Positions 43,455 to 55,032 of a stretch of 64,000 nt of DNA are shown one piece after another. The notes under the pieces were generated by a model that was given only the letters and a program-made list of their open reading frames with translations, was not told the DNA's origin and did not search any database. Source of the stretch: Papio anubis (taxonomy: Eukaryota; Chordata; Mammalia; Primates; Cercopithecidae); the NCBI RefSeq assembly GCF_008728515.1, contig NC_044978.1, positions 143,019,787-143,083,786 of the forward strand, read 5' to 3'. Position 1 is the stretch's first letter; each line of letters starts with the position of its first letter. The position numbers and the translations under genes are program-made.

Positions 43455-44084
43455 TGTTATATTTGGAAAAGCATGGATTGAAATGTGTGTGTGTACATAT
43501 ATATACACACACACATAGGTATACACACACACACACATATATATAAGGTTTTAGCTGATGTTAGGGTCTTGGTGGCTAAGAAATTAAGGGCATAACTTTA
43601 TCAGGGCTATAAGTTGTGGAATATTAGTGGTACCAAAAATTGCAATGAAAGCAAAACATCACCAGCGAGACTATATCAGAGGAGAAAGTAAGCATGTTCT
43701 GAAGATAGTCACAAAAAATTCTAAGATGCAAAGCCAAAAAAATTACATATTACATTTCACATCCCAAATTATGGGTCAGTCACATTTTTCAATATATTCA
43801 GCAGAGGTTTTGCAAATTCAGCACAAAATATTATATAGTCCACTAATAAAATGTGTAAAAGTCATGACCCAAACTTCAATGAACCTTCCCCCATTATCAA
43901 ATTCTTGGGAAGAAACAAAAGTGCTAAAGTTGAATGCTTTTCAGGTGCAGTTTCAAAGATCTGAAAGGCCAAATTTCGTCTACCCTGATGTTTCATCTGA
44001 ACAGTCTCAAGCAAGAGAGGTTTGATACTATAACTCACAGATTTGGTCTTTGCCATTTCAATCCATGCTTTTCCAAATATAACA
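43455..44084. repeat. Perfect 31-bp inverted repeat around 568 bp
   Basis: 43455-43485 (TGTTATATTTGGAAAAGCAT and 11 more bases) is the exact reverse complement of 44054-44084. The left arm directly follows the TG arm of the 35-bp inverted repeat. The enclosed 568 bp begins with TG/TA/CA runs and then unique sequence holding a 126-codon ATG frame (43645-44025), whose product I do not recognise. Confidence 0.95.
43486..43546. repeat. Self-complementary TG/TA/CA tract
   Basis: TGTGTGTGTACATATATATA runs into CACACACACAT, then a second CA/TA stretch. It can fold on itself and extends the palindromic character of the region. Confidence 0.85.
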
Positions 44085-45570
44085 TACTACATAATTATGG
44101 ACCTTAATTTTAACATCACCTTTGAATTTTAAAAAAATATATGTATTGTTTTATTTATTTCTACCAGCATTTATCTTACAAACTAGTGTTTTCTTGGATG
44201 ACATTGGAAAGTAGACAAATAATTGATGGTTGCCTCTAGAACTCTTTGCCAAAGTTCCTTTCACAGTCTGTCCTCACTTTATACACATTAGTGGCTGAAT
44301 GTCACTGTCATGTGATTTCTAAACGAGGCATTGGCTAATAATACCTTACAATGTGGCCTGAGAATAACATCAAAATCTTCAGGTCACAAACATTTATCTA
44401 AAAGTAGAATAACTGAAGTTATGACATAGAGAATTTTTTTTTTTTTAATTCTAGGAGCTTTATCTGATATTCATAATCATTCTGCCTACTTCTATGTATG
44501 AACTGTTTGGTAGATGCCAGGCATTCAGAAATTTAATGTTCCATGTTTCAAAAATTTGTGAGCTCCCCAGAAAGTCATCACATGCCATTTCTCATTTTTC
44601 TGAAGCATAAATTGGAATCATAAAAGCAGCAAGATTAATGAGGGGGAAAGACATAGTTAATACATTTTTGAGCCAACCAGGGTAACAAGATGTCACCTAA
44701 CACAGTCAAAGCCAGGGGATCTTTTTGAAGTAGGGACTGTGACGGAAGCTGTCTTAATTGGCCACCAAATTGGTTTGGGTCACTTGCAGTGGATCTTGAC
44801 AGGCAACGAATTAGGAGTTTAGTTTCATAATAGGAGTCAGCAGTACTTAAGTTCTGATAAGTCTCTTATTTGGGAAAGGTGAAGCCTCATAGTTCCATAT
44901 GTGACATGACAACCAGCAAGTGGGTGATTGAGGCAAGGTCTGACTACCATGGGAATGGGAGATTGCAATAACCAAAAACACTATCAAACCCATTATTCCT
45001 CCATCCTAGCTACAATAGAGTAACTTGAATGCTCGTCAAGAATTAAGATTGACACACAGATGTAGAGAAAGAATCAATGGAAGAGTCCAGGCAGGTGGTA
45101 ACTCTGGGTAGTTTGAGGCCCATGTGCAACCCTGGCTGACAGTGTAGGATAACAAATTTAACTTAAATTTCACCACTACGGGAGATAGAACATGCACTCA
45201 AAACTGATGCAGAAACTTAGCAGGGTGGAGCAGCAGGTGAGAAGCATCAGTAGCCTCAACTGAGTAGTGCTGGAGCCAGGAGGAATTGACATATCACAGG
45301 ATGCTGTGTAACTACCAAAAAGTGATGTATTGTCACTGCAATTAAAATCACTACAAGCATAAAATATAAGGTCAGGTAATCTTTCAAGAGAATGCTATTT
45401 GTTAATAGACATAAATGTAATAAAATAAAGGAATTATCATGCCATGCAATTACTGAGCACCTCTTAATTCATTATATACTACACCATGACTTACTTATGA
45501 TTTATTTTTATGATTTGCCATAGTTAATCTTTTGGCACCTCCCATAGGCCAACATTTTTAGAATGTCCTT
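44085..45570. other. Unclassified sequence
   Basis: From about 44700 to 45350 the sequence is less AT-rich and could be part of an old element, but I recognise no family. Confidence 0.4.
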
Positions 45571-45574
45571 GACA

Positions 45575-45800
45575 TTCTTGAAGTTTATTATTCCATGTGA
45601 ACTTTAGAATCTATTGACTTAATTTTCCTTTGACCATTCTTAAATTTGTAGATTAAGGAGAAATGACATATTTATAATATTGAATCTCTATATACATGAA
45701 TTTCTTTAAAAGTTTTTGGTCCCTTTAATATTTTAAAGTTCCATTCACATATCTCTTATATATTTCTTATTGAGCTTATTCCTATTGGCTTTATCATTCA
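45575..45800 (-). repeat. Old L1 (L1M) fragment
   Basis: The complement of L1 ORF2: 'ttattattccatgtgaacttta', 'tagattaaggagaaatgacat', 'tttataatattgaatctc', and 'tatttcttattgagcttattcctattggc'. It is short and diverged. Confidence 0.65.
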
Positions 45801-45979
45801 TTGATTCTGTTAAAGTATTTTTTTCCACTGTATTTTAAAATAAATTATTCTTTTCTATGAAATTTATTTTTTTAAATCAATTAGATACATAGAAACTGAA
45901 GTAATTTATTATGGTTTATGGAGAGTGTATGAGGGAATAGGAGTGAGAAGTGAGCTTGGAAAGAAAAGCAAAAACAAAA

Positions 45980-46320
45980 TATAACCCTATTTGGAAGTTT
46001 GGATTTTGTACTATAGGCAATGGGTAGTCTTGCAATTGTTTTAAATAGAGGACTCACATGATGAGATTTGTATTGCACAAAATTGTTGCCAGTGTGAAGA
46101 ACGATTGGTTTTCTGGGGCAAACCTGAAGAACGGATGCCTTCAGAGATGTTGTTCTAAGTAAGGAATGGAGCAGGGACTGGACATGAGATTAGGAACTGA
46201 GAAAGGGGACACACTTGTCTTCTTATAGGAAAGAAAATGAGCAGGACTTCATCACTGATTGGATGGGTGATCAAGGAGGAAGAAAGAAAAGTCTGTCAAT
46301 GAAGGAGGAAATAAGCTGGA
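45980..46320 (+). repeat. Old medium-reiterated repeat
   Basis: 'ggaagtttggattttgtactataggcaatggg', 'gactcacatgatgagatttg' and 'ggatgggtgatcaaggagg' resemble the family split at 28315/31990. I do not have a name for it. Confidence 0.4.
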
Positions 46321-46330
46321 ATTTAATTGA

Positions 46331-47390
46331 ATCTCTGTAAGTCACAAAAAGGAACATGTTAGCAATGACCTAAAATATAACAGAATGTGAAAAAAAAAAT
46401 ACTTGGAATGTCGTTGGACTATCAGTAAAACATTCAAGTGTCCTCTAATTCTAGACCTTTAGTCTTGCAGATGCATGGAAGCCAGATTACAGCAAGCTGA
46501 GGAGCCAATGGATGGCAGGAAAAGAGAGTAAGACAATAAACCAAGCCATACAGAATGATATCTGAGGGGTTATAAAAGTCCAAGGAAAAGAAAGCTTTTG
46601 TTTTGCAAAACATAAAGCTCAGAGATGTATGTTTCTGTTTGAAATGAGTGAAAATAGCACGTGGTGAGAACCTGAATTTTCTGAGGTCAAAGAGCAAGCT
46701 AAATCCTGGTGAAATTACAAAGGGTGTGCAAGAAACTGAGAGAGGTAGGAAAGACTGCTTCTGCAATTGACTGTTTCCAGAAAAAATACAGTACAATAAG
46801 ATCCAGAATAAAACGAAGTGAATTTGATCAGGGTTTGTGAAACATTAAATTTCTTGCTTCTGCTAACTAAAATCATAATTCCTGTTAAAAAATTAGTCAT
46901 GATGATTCTTCTATAGGACAATTATTATTTCTGCTATATTCTCTCTCTTTCTTTTTTTTTTTTTTTACAATTTTCTAGTAAAACAAAAACATAAAAAAGC
47001 ATGCTCAGGAATTCACATAGCAAAATTATTATCTCCAACTAGTTTTAAAACATACCTTTAACATTTAAAACCATTTCATTTATATTTTTCAAATATAAAT
47101 GCAGATGATATGTAGATATAGATATAAAATCTTTGGCCATTTTAAAATAACAGCAAAAGAAAAGCAATGTTAACTGAAAATCCTGTATTTATTTACTCAA
47201 AAATAATAGTTAAGTTTAATATTAGTAGGCTTAATGGTAGTTAAATTTAATATTTGTTAAATATATCTGTGATAAAAGCTATGTTCTCAAATCTTTGATT
47301 ACTCTTTAATTCTGTGCAGTCCACATACATACATAGTCACTTAATGCCATCTGTCTCATTGATATGTTTTGAGGGTTTTTGTTTGTTAAG
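46331..47390. other. Unique AT-rich sequence
   Basis: Contains short A or T runs (46391-46399, 46953-46968). No gene or family is recognised. Confidence 0.5.
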
Positions 47391-47394
47391 TTAT

Positions 47395-47580
47395 ATTCCA
47401 AGACTCTGCTACTCCCTGAGTGTTCCATGGACTTGAAGCATCAGGATAATCTGGAAACTTGTTAGAAATGCAGAATCTCAGACTTTATCCCAGACCTACT
47501 GAATTAGAATCTGCATTTTAACAAGATCTCAGGGTGGTTTTTATGCCATATGGCCCTTAAAGCTGAGAAGCACTGATCCA
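47395..47580 (-). repeat. MER5A (hAT-Charlie MITE)
   Basis: The order 'aagcatcaggataatctgga', AACTTGTTAGAAATGCAGAA, 'cccagacctactgaattagaatctgc' and 'agctgagaagcactg' is MER5A read in reverse. A non-autonomous DNA transposon, nearly full length. Confidence 0.88.
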
Positions 47581-48070
47581 AAATAAAACACTCATTATTT
47601 AGAGCAATACAATACTGACTGTACTACCAAGGTAGAAAAAAAGCTAACAGAGCCTTGTAGTTCTCTGCACGTAGATTTAGTAAGATTTGTGGCATCGAAA
47701 ATTGTAGCATTAATATAACATTACTTAAGAATAATGTAATAGTAGTTATGATTTATAATCTTTGATATAAAAAGTTACATTATTCAGTTTTAATACATAT
47801 TGAGTATAAAAATTCTAAAACCACTCCTTTTGGACATTTTGCTTTGAAATAAAATTTAAAAGTATCACCATTGAATATGTCCAACTCGCCATTTAGAAAT
47901 CCAAGATTCCAATATTCTTATAATTAAATATTAGAATAGCATTCAAAGAAAACTGAGAAATAGTTTGTGATATAATGCATCTATTCTCCTGACTCAGCTC
48001 TACAAAATTCTGTAATTTTAAAAATATAAACAAACGTCACCTGCTAAAAACAGTTTGAGAACTATGTAAG
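47581..48070. other. AT-rich sequence, nothing recognised
   Basis: No repeat or gene is supported. Confidence 0.5.
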
Positions 48071-48074
48071 TCAT

Positions 48075-48480
48075 GTTTTGCTGAATAACAATCTCAGTAT
48101 CTTGGTAGCTCACAACAACATATATTCTTTCTGCTGTGAAAATCAACTGCCTATCCATTAATCTAAGCTGATATTGGCTAGTTTAGGCTAGACACCAGGA
48201 TTTGTCTTGCATTCTGATCTCCTCCATCTAAATGTATTCTGAGACCTAGACTGAAGCAGCTATTGTGGAATGCTTGTTTGATCATGGATCATAGGAGTTA
48301 TGAGAAAGCACAGGATGCTTCGAGGCTTCGGCTGACAATTTGCTTACTGTTACTTCCATTCACATTCCATTGACTAATGCAAGTCATTTCACCAGTCTCC
48401 AAGTCAATGAATTAGGAAAGTACACCCATAATAAAAGGTGTTGCTAAGTTACATGGCAAAGAGTGTGGATGCATCATTCC
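48075..48480 (-). repeat. Old LTR-like repeat (same family as 25665)
   Basis: It starts 'ttgctgaataacaatctcag' and ends around 'gctaagttacatggcaaagag'. In between are 'cattcacattccattgactaatgcaagtcat' and 'ccaagtcaatgaattaggaaag'. Order and motifs match the LTR-like family described for 25665-25975, in fuller length. Confidence 0.55.
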
Positions 48481-48693
48481 AATACGAAAAGGAAAAGACT
48501 CAATCTAGAATAATTAGCTTCACACTTTTGTTATTTTTGACATGGCCTATGTGCCCTGCTCAACTATAAGCTTTCTGAACACAAGATCAAAACACAAGCA
48601 CTCCATTCCAATCTTCCCTAACCCTCACAAAAAGCAAAGATTAAATCCATTGTGTTGAATGCATGAGAAACTTAAAAAAAAAATGGATTGGTG

Positions 48694-50562
48694 GTTTTTT
48701 GTTTTTTTTTTTTAAGTTCCAGGGTACATGTGCAGGATATGCAGGTTTGTTACATAGGTAAATATGTGCCATGGTGGTTTGCAGCACCTATCAATCCATC
48801 ACCTAAATATTAAGCACAGCATGCATTGGCTCTTTTCCCTAATGCTCTCCTCCCCGACCCTCTCCCAGCAAGCCCCCATGAGTGTTGTTCCCCTCCCTGC
48901 GTCCGTGTGTTCTCACTGATCAGCTCCCACTTATAAGGGAAAACATGCAGTGTTTGGTTTTGTTTTCTGATCCTGTTAGTCTGCTGAGGATAGTGGCTTC
49001 CAGCTATTTCATGTCCCTGAAAAGGATATGATCTCGTTCCTTTCTACAGCTAAATAGTATTCCATGGTGTATATGTACCACATTTTCTTTATCCAGTCTG
49101 TCCTTGGAATTCCGGTGATTCCATGTCTTTGCTATTGTGAATAGTGCTGCAATAGACACACGCTTGCATGTATCTTTATAAGAGAATAATTTATATTCCT
49201 CTGAATATACACACAGTAATGGCATTGCTAGGTCAAATAGTATTTCCAGTTCTAAATCTTTGAGGAATCACCACACTGACTTCCACGATGGTTGAACTAA
49301 TTACATTACCACCAATGGTGTAACAGCGTTTCTATTTCTCTGCAACATCCGTTGTTTCTTGACTTTTTAATAATTGCCATTCTGATCAGTATGAGATGGT
49401 ATCTCATTGTGGTTTTGATTTGCACTTCTCTAATGATCAGTGATGTGGATCTTTTTTTCATATGCGTTGGCTGCATGTATGTCTTTTCTTGAGAAGTGTC
49501 TATCCATATCCTTTGCCCTCTTCTTAATGCTTTTTTATTGCAAATTTGCTTAAGTTCCTTGTAGATTCTGGATATTAGATCTTTGTCAGATGGATAGATT
49601 GTAAAAATTTTCTCCCATTCTGTAGGTTGTCTGTTCACTCTGGTAATAGTTTCTTTTGCTGTTCTTTAGTTTAATTAGATCCCATTTGTCGATGTTTGCT
49701 TTTGTTGCAATTGCTTTTGGCGATTTAATCATAAAATATTTGCTCATGCCTATGTCCTGAATGGTATTACCTAGGGTTTCTTCTAGGATTTTTATAGTCC
49801 TGGGTTTTATATTTAACTATGTAATCCATCTTGAGTTAATTTTTGTATAATGTGTAATGAAGGGATCCAGTTTCAATTTTCTGCATATGGCTAGCCAGTT
49901 CTCCTAGCACCATCCTTTCCCCATTGCTTGTTTTTGTCAGGTTTGTCCAAGATCAGATGGCTGTAGATGTGCAGTTTTATTTCTGAGTTCTCTATTCTGT
50001 TCCAATGGCCTGTGTGCCTGTCTTTGTATCAGTAGCATGGTGTTTTGGTTACTGTAGGCGTGTAGTATAGTGTGAAGTAGAGTAGTGTGATGCCTCCTCC
50101 AGCTTTGTTCTTTTTGCTTAGGATTGTCTTGGATGTACGAGCTCTTTTCTGGTTCCATGTAAATTTTAAAATAGTTTGTTTTCTAATTCTGTGAAGAATA
50201 TCAATATTAGCTAAATGGGAATCATATTCAATCTCTTTTGACGATATTTATTCTTCCTATATATCATCTGCTTGTGTCCTCTCTGATTTCCTTGAGCAGT
50301 GGTTTGTAGGTCTTCTTGAAGATATTCTTTGCTTCCCTTGTTAGCTGTATTCCTAGGTATTTTATTCTGTTTGTGGCAATTGTGAAAAGGAATTCACTCA
50401 TGATTTGGCTCTCCGGTTGTCTATTGTTGGTGTATAAGAATGCTTTCGATCCTGCACATTGATTTTGTAAACTGAGACTTTGCTGAAGTTGGCTTGTGTA
50501 CGGATGACATGATCCTATATCTAGAAAAGCTCATCCACTCAGCCCCAAAGCATCTTAAGCGC
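48694..50562 (-). mobile_element. L1 with 5' inversion (twin priming)
   Basis: 48694 to about 50495 is minus-strand L1: a T run, the 3' UTR (GTTCCAGGGTACATGTGCAG) and ORF2 back to 'actttgctgaagtt'. Peptides QPTEWEKIFTIYPSDKDLIS and SYKDTCKRVSIAALFTIAKT confirm ORF2. From about 50496 to 50560 the sequence switches strand: GGATGACATGATCCTATATC and 'agaaaagctcatccactc' are sense L1 ORF2 from just upstream of the point reached. ATTGGTG at 48687-48693 and 50563-50569 is the target duplication. Both parts therefore came in one event. Confidence 0.88.
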
Positions 50563-50569
50563 ATTGGTG

Positions 50570-51000
50570 AATTATTAAAATGACTAAGATTTGCTCATTA
50601 GATATAAAGCTTCCAAGTTCATTCCTTAGGCTAAATAATCATCTACAATGTTCCCCAGTCCATCTTTTTTCATTTCAATGTTTTCAATAACCATTTTCTT
50701 GTCTGCAGAGAGTTTTCTCTTAATTTTTTTTGTTATTGTTTTGGAATTAATCCACCTGTATAAAATGGCAAATTACTACCTCTTTAAATATCTTAGAGAT
50801 CTTGATGGAACTAAAGATTATTTAAATAAAAAACTTTGTATAATGCCTTGTACATGGTGAATGTTCAAAGAATGTCAATGTCTTCCCCTTTTCCAAAATA
50901 TACATTTGGTCTTTATTTGACAATATTTTTCATGGAATGCTAAAGTATTTGTTCACTAGAATGCTGGTATTATTTATACGTACCTCGGATATAACTTTTC
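50570..51000. other. AT-rich sequence, nothing recognised
   Basis: No repeat or gene is supported. Confidence 0.5.
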
Positions 51001-51001
51001 T

Positions 51002-51287
51002 TTTGTGACAGAGTCTCAGTCTGTTGCTCAGGATGAAGTGAAGTGGCGCAATCTCTGCTCACCGCAACTTCTGACTCCCGTGTTCAAACGATTCTGGTGT
51101 CTCAACCGCCTGAGTAGCTGGGATTACAGGCATCTGCCACAATGCCCGGCTAATTTTTGAATTTTTTAATAAAGATGGGGCTTCACCATATTGGCCAGGC
51201 TGGTCTCGAACTCCTGGCCTCAAGTGATCCACCCACTTCAGCCTTCCAAAGTGCTTGAATTACAGGCATGAGCCACCTTGTCCAGCC
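51002..51287 (-). repeat. AluS/AluJ-like element
   Basis: Diverged minus-strand Alu: 'gacagagtctcagtctgttgc', 'gctgggattacaggcatctgcc', 'ggctggtctcgaactcctgg', 'acaggcatgagccacctt'. AACTTTTCT on the left and AACCTTTTCT on the right suggest a target duplication. The A-tail has been largely lost. Confidence 0.88.
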
Positions 51288-51844
51288 AACCTTTTCTATT
51301 TTCAAATTGGAAGAGGCTGTATCTAATTTCAAAATATCATTTTACAGATGAAATCATTTGTGATGATAAATTCAATGTCAACTTGACCAAGTTAAGAGAT
51401 GCCCAGGTAACTGGTAAAATATTATTTCTGGGTTTGTCTGTGGGGTGTTTTTTGGAAGTTATTAACATTTGATTCAGTGAACTGAGAAAGGAAGATTTGC
51501 CCTCACCAATGTGGGCAGGCACCATCCAATATATTGAGCATCCAGGCAGAACAAAAAAGGTGCAAGAAGGATAAATTTCCTCTTCCTCATTGACATTGGA
51601 CTTTCATCTTCTCCTGACTTTGAACACTGAATGTCTCAGTTCTTAGGCCTTTTGACTTCAAGACTTACACCAACCACCCCTCCAACACCTGACCCCAACC
51701 AACCCTCTTCTTAGGCCTTCAGCCTAGGAATTAATTATACCACTGGTTTTCCTGCATCTAGAGCTTGCAAATGGCATATCGTGGGACCTCTCAGGCTCCA
51801 TAATTGTGTGTGCCAACTACCATAACAAATCTCTTCTATCTATT

Positions 51845-51846
<2 letters not shown>

Positions 51847-51890
<44 letters not shown>
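51847..51890. repeat. (TATC)11 microsatellite
   Basis: About eleven pure TATC units, followed by a TGTC variant. Likely polymorphic. Confidence 0.95.
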
Positions 51891-51891
<1 letters not shown>

Positions 51892-51908
51892 GTCTATATT
51901 TCTTGTTG

Positions 51909-51934
51909 GTTCTATTTCTCTAGAGAAATAGAAC
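51909..51934. repeat. 26-bp perfect palindrome
   Basis: The sequence is its own reverse complement, centred on CTCTAGAG (left half GTTCTATTTCTCT). It lies at the end of the old LTR-like repeat. Confidence 0.95.
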
Positions 51935-51998
51935 TAATACAACCTTTATGGTATAACATGATAGGATATTATTCAATAACATTCAGAATATAAGAATT

Positions 51999-52158
51999 AA
52001 TAGCCAGGGTTGGTGGTACATGCCTGTAGCCCAGCTACTCAGGAGGCTGAGGCAGGATGATTACTTAAGCCCAGGAACTTGAGGCTGCAGTGAGTTATGA
52101 TCACACCACTGCATTCCAGCATGGGGAACAGAGTGAGACTCTGTCTCTGAAAAAAAAA
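51999..52158 (+). repeat. Alu right-half monomer (FRAM-like)
   Basis: Starts 'tagccagggttggtggtaca' and ends at a short A run after 'gagtgagactctgtctctg'. Only one monomer's worth of sequence is present, in the plus direction. Confidence 0.8.
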
Positions 52159-52161
52159 TAC

Positions 52162-53750
52162 ATATACATAAAAGCGTTTGGATTGGGACTACAACTGAGA
52201 CAATCTAACTACCAGCTAAGTGTCTTCTGTCTACTAGACCGTATTGGAAATAAATATGTATGTTGCCACCACCTGCTTCCCCAGCTTATCCCCAGGGTGC
52301 CTCAAGGACACATGTAATTCTCTAACACTTTCAATTCTATCCCCTAAATGCATACTCAATAAAAATGTACCAATTCTAGCCCCTACTTTTTGGGAGTGCA
52401 CTCTTTAGGGGCTCTGCTCTTTTTTGGAGGGCAGTAGTGAGTTCAATAATCTTTTTGCTAATATTTAAAGATGCTAATGGCCATCTCTTATCAACTCACA
52501 AATAAAAGCTATAGAAAGGAATTATAGAAGAAAGCAGGTGTCTCTTCAATGTGATGTCTCAACCATGGGTATAGTCTGGGTAGGCTTGACAGTGAAGTGT
52601 CTAATTTACAGTAATTTCCTTAATCATGGAAACAAATTGGAAAATTTCGCTCATTGGCAGCAATATAAAGAAGTAGAGGGTCTTTTAGTTCATAAATGGA
52701 AATAAATAGGCTTTTGCACTACCTAGTACATCAGTTTAGCGTTTATTCTTGAAGCATTTCTCTTAAGTATTAGTTCAACTTCAATATCCAGGTACTCTCA
52801 AAGATACTTATAATCATAAAATGCCCATCTATAACTTTCTGTTTTAAAACTACTGATAGTTTTTAATTATCTTGATGTTTGTTTAATTCTCTCTTGCCAG
52901 TGATCTAAACTACTGAGCACTTGTTCACTTCCTAAGAATGACTATTTAGAGACAGAGTATTGCATACAGGGCAGTGATTTCACTCAAAGAAATCTCAGGA
53001 TAAAATCTATTTAATCTTACATTGCTGCTGTTTAATGAAAATATATATTTTAATATTAAAAATTCAAAATCTTTAGGAGAGTGTGCAGATATTTGTAGGA
53101 ACCAGTACATTAAGGAAGACTCAATAACAGAATATTGCCTTTATATAGAATTTATATAATCATAACCTTTTGTACAGCATTAGCTATAATATTTGATGTT
53201 TTAATATGACAGAAGCATTCAAACAGATCCCCTAACAGATTGCCTGAACTAAACACATATTCCAAGAGGAGCACTGTGGCTCACTATCTCCCTGTTTCAG
53301 CAACGATTATAACCAAACAGTGGGAATAAAACCTTGGGAAGTCTGAGTTTTGTGGTACATATTTTTTTACCTAGTTTTATGAATTATGTAGTTCAGGAAG
53401 CAATATTGCCTCCACATTTTCTCAGTATGTTATGAATAATGCTTAACAAAGTCTGTAATAAACATAGTCTATTGTTTGCTTGGTTTTGTGTAGAAAACTG
53501 GGACATTCACCTGCTCTATCATACTTTACATTTTTTTAACTTCTTATCTAAGACGGTTTATTACATTCACCTCTACTTTAGACTTACGTATAAGATGAGA
53601 ATGAGAATCACTATTGGGCCACCAGGGGCAATGTGTCCTACAATTGATGGGACTCAGCATGGTGACCCTGCATACACATATCATGTGTCGCTTGGATATC
53701 AAAGGAGGGAATACAAATAAACAGATTAGCTAAGGCAGAACACAAGACTT
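52162..53750. other. Unique AT-rich sequence, nothing recognised
   Basis: No repeat or gene is supported. A 93-codon frame (53439-53720) has no recognisable domain. Confidence 0.5.
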
Positions 53751-53755
53751 GAATG

Positions 53756-53798
53756 TGTCGTGTGTGTGTGCGGGGGTGTGCTTGTGTGTGGTAGACTA
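53756..53798. repeat. TG microsatellite
   Basis: GTGTGTGTGTGCGGGGGTGTG and a further TG run, imperfect. Confidence 0.85.
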
Positions 53799-53979
53799 GA
53801 AGATTTTTAACTACCTAAAGATTAAAAAGGATGAAATAAAATAAAGTTATTTTTATTTTCCTATAAGTGTTTTTGTTGGCTACATGATTTCCAGTGAGAG
53901 AGAGAAAAAACAAGAGGGAAGGCACAACCTGGCATTCCTGCCTGTTTCTGAGTTGGGTCTTCAGAATAGAGCTAAGTCA

Positions 53980-54405
53980 GGCACAGAAGGACAAGCATTG
54001 CATGTTCTCACTTATTTGTAGGATCTAAAAATTGAACTCCTGGACATAAAGAGTGGAAGGATGGTTATCAGAGGCTTGGAAGAGCAGTGAGGGATTTTGG
54101 AGAGGTGAAAATGGTTAATGGGTACCAAAAAAAAAAAAAAGAAAAAAATGAATAAGACCTACTATTTGATAGCAAAACAAGGTGACTATAGTCAATAATA
54201 ACTTCATTCTACATTTTTAAATAACTTAAAGAGTATAATTGGATTGATTGTAACATAAGGGATAAATGGTTGAGGGGATGAATACCTCATTCTCCACGAT
54301 GTGCTTATTTCATGTTGCATGTCTGTATCAAAACATCTCATGTACCCCAAAAATATATACATCTACTATATACCTACAAAAATTAAAAATAAAATTTCTC
54401 AACAA
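53980..54405 (+). mobile_element. L1M-type 3' end
   Basis: The plus strand shows 'gcattgcatgttctcacttat', 'gaggcttggaagagcagtgagg', 'acaaggtgactatagtcaataa', 'acatctcatgtaccccaaaaatatata' and 'acctacaaaaattaaaaataaaa'. These are the last ORF2 codons and 3' UTR of an older L1 (L1MA/MB type). Confidence 0.85.
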
Positions 54406-54729
54406 AACTCAAAGTACACTTCACTTTTGATCCTAACCAACCCTAACCTCAGTTAACCATGGCCCCTCTGGTTTCTTGTTTCAGATGTTAGCACAATTTA
54501 ATCTCAGCAGGTAAGTTCAATGTTGGATCTGATGATTCATATGTCTACTTTTGTGGGATTAATTCTTTAGTACCATGCATGCTGACTTTATTCTGCCCTA
54601 GGTACATTTCAAATCTTAAGATTCATCCCATCTTTCGAAGAAGATGAAGTCACACTCAGTTTTGCAAATTTAGCTACAGCAAATGTAGGCACACCCACAC
54701 ACACGCACAAGCATGGATTATGCTCCCCA

Positions 54730-54960
54730 CACAGCCATCTACTTTCTTTCTGACTCCATCTCACATGACCCTCAATCTTTCTGGCTCTTCATTGCAGGCT
54801 CTGCTTCATCCTCATCCATACTCCAGCCACTGAAATGCCTCCCTACTTCTTGGCAAGTCATCCTATCTTCCAGTTTGCCTTCCTCAATCATCCTAAAATG
54901 TTATGCATACTATTTTTATCATATCACATCATACTGCATGTTCATTTTCTGTCATATTAT
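54730..54960 (+). repeat. L2 LINE fragment
   Basis: 'ctctgcttcatcctcatccatactccagccac' and 'tgcctccctacttcttggc' follow the pyrimidine-rich part of L2. The 55260-55440 stretch ('attgagcacctactcatctg') may be a further piece. Confidence 0.55.
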
Positions 54961-55032
54961 GTATTAATTTTTCATCACATTTCCCCTTCTTCCAGTAAGA
55001 CCTCCTGTCTTCTTCTACCCCAAAATCCTATC

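Larger units (their letters stand above)
51360..51940 (+). repeat. Old LTR-like repeat holding a TATC microsatellite
   Basis: 'gttaagagatgcccaggtaac', 'gccctcaccaatgtgggcagg', 'gaactgagaaaggaagatttgcc' and 'gtgggacctctcaggctccataattgtg' follow a common mammalian repeat whose end normally reads 'ggttctgtttctctggagaac'. The (TATC)n at 51847-51890 sits where this family usually has it. I cannot name the family with certainty. Confidence 0.55.

Noticed and set aside
43041..43538. Minus- and plus-strand frames of up to 165 codons rich in Cys/Val/Tyr or His/Thr
   Set aside because: They are translations of CA/TG/CATA microsatellite and have no protein character.
43627..43644. GTG start upstream of the 126-codon frame
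   Set aside because: GTG is not a normal start in nuclear genes. The first ATG is at 43645.
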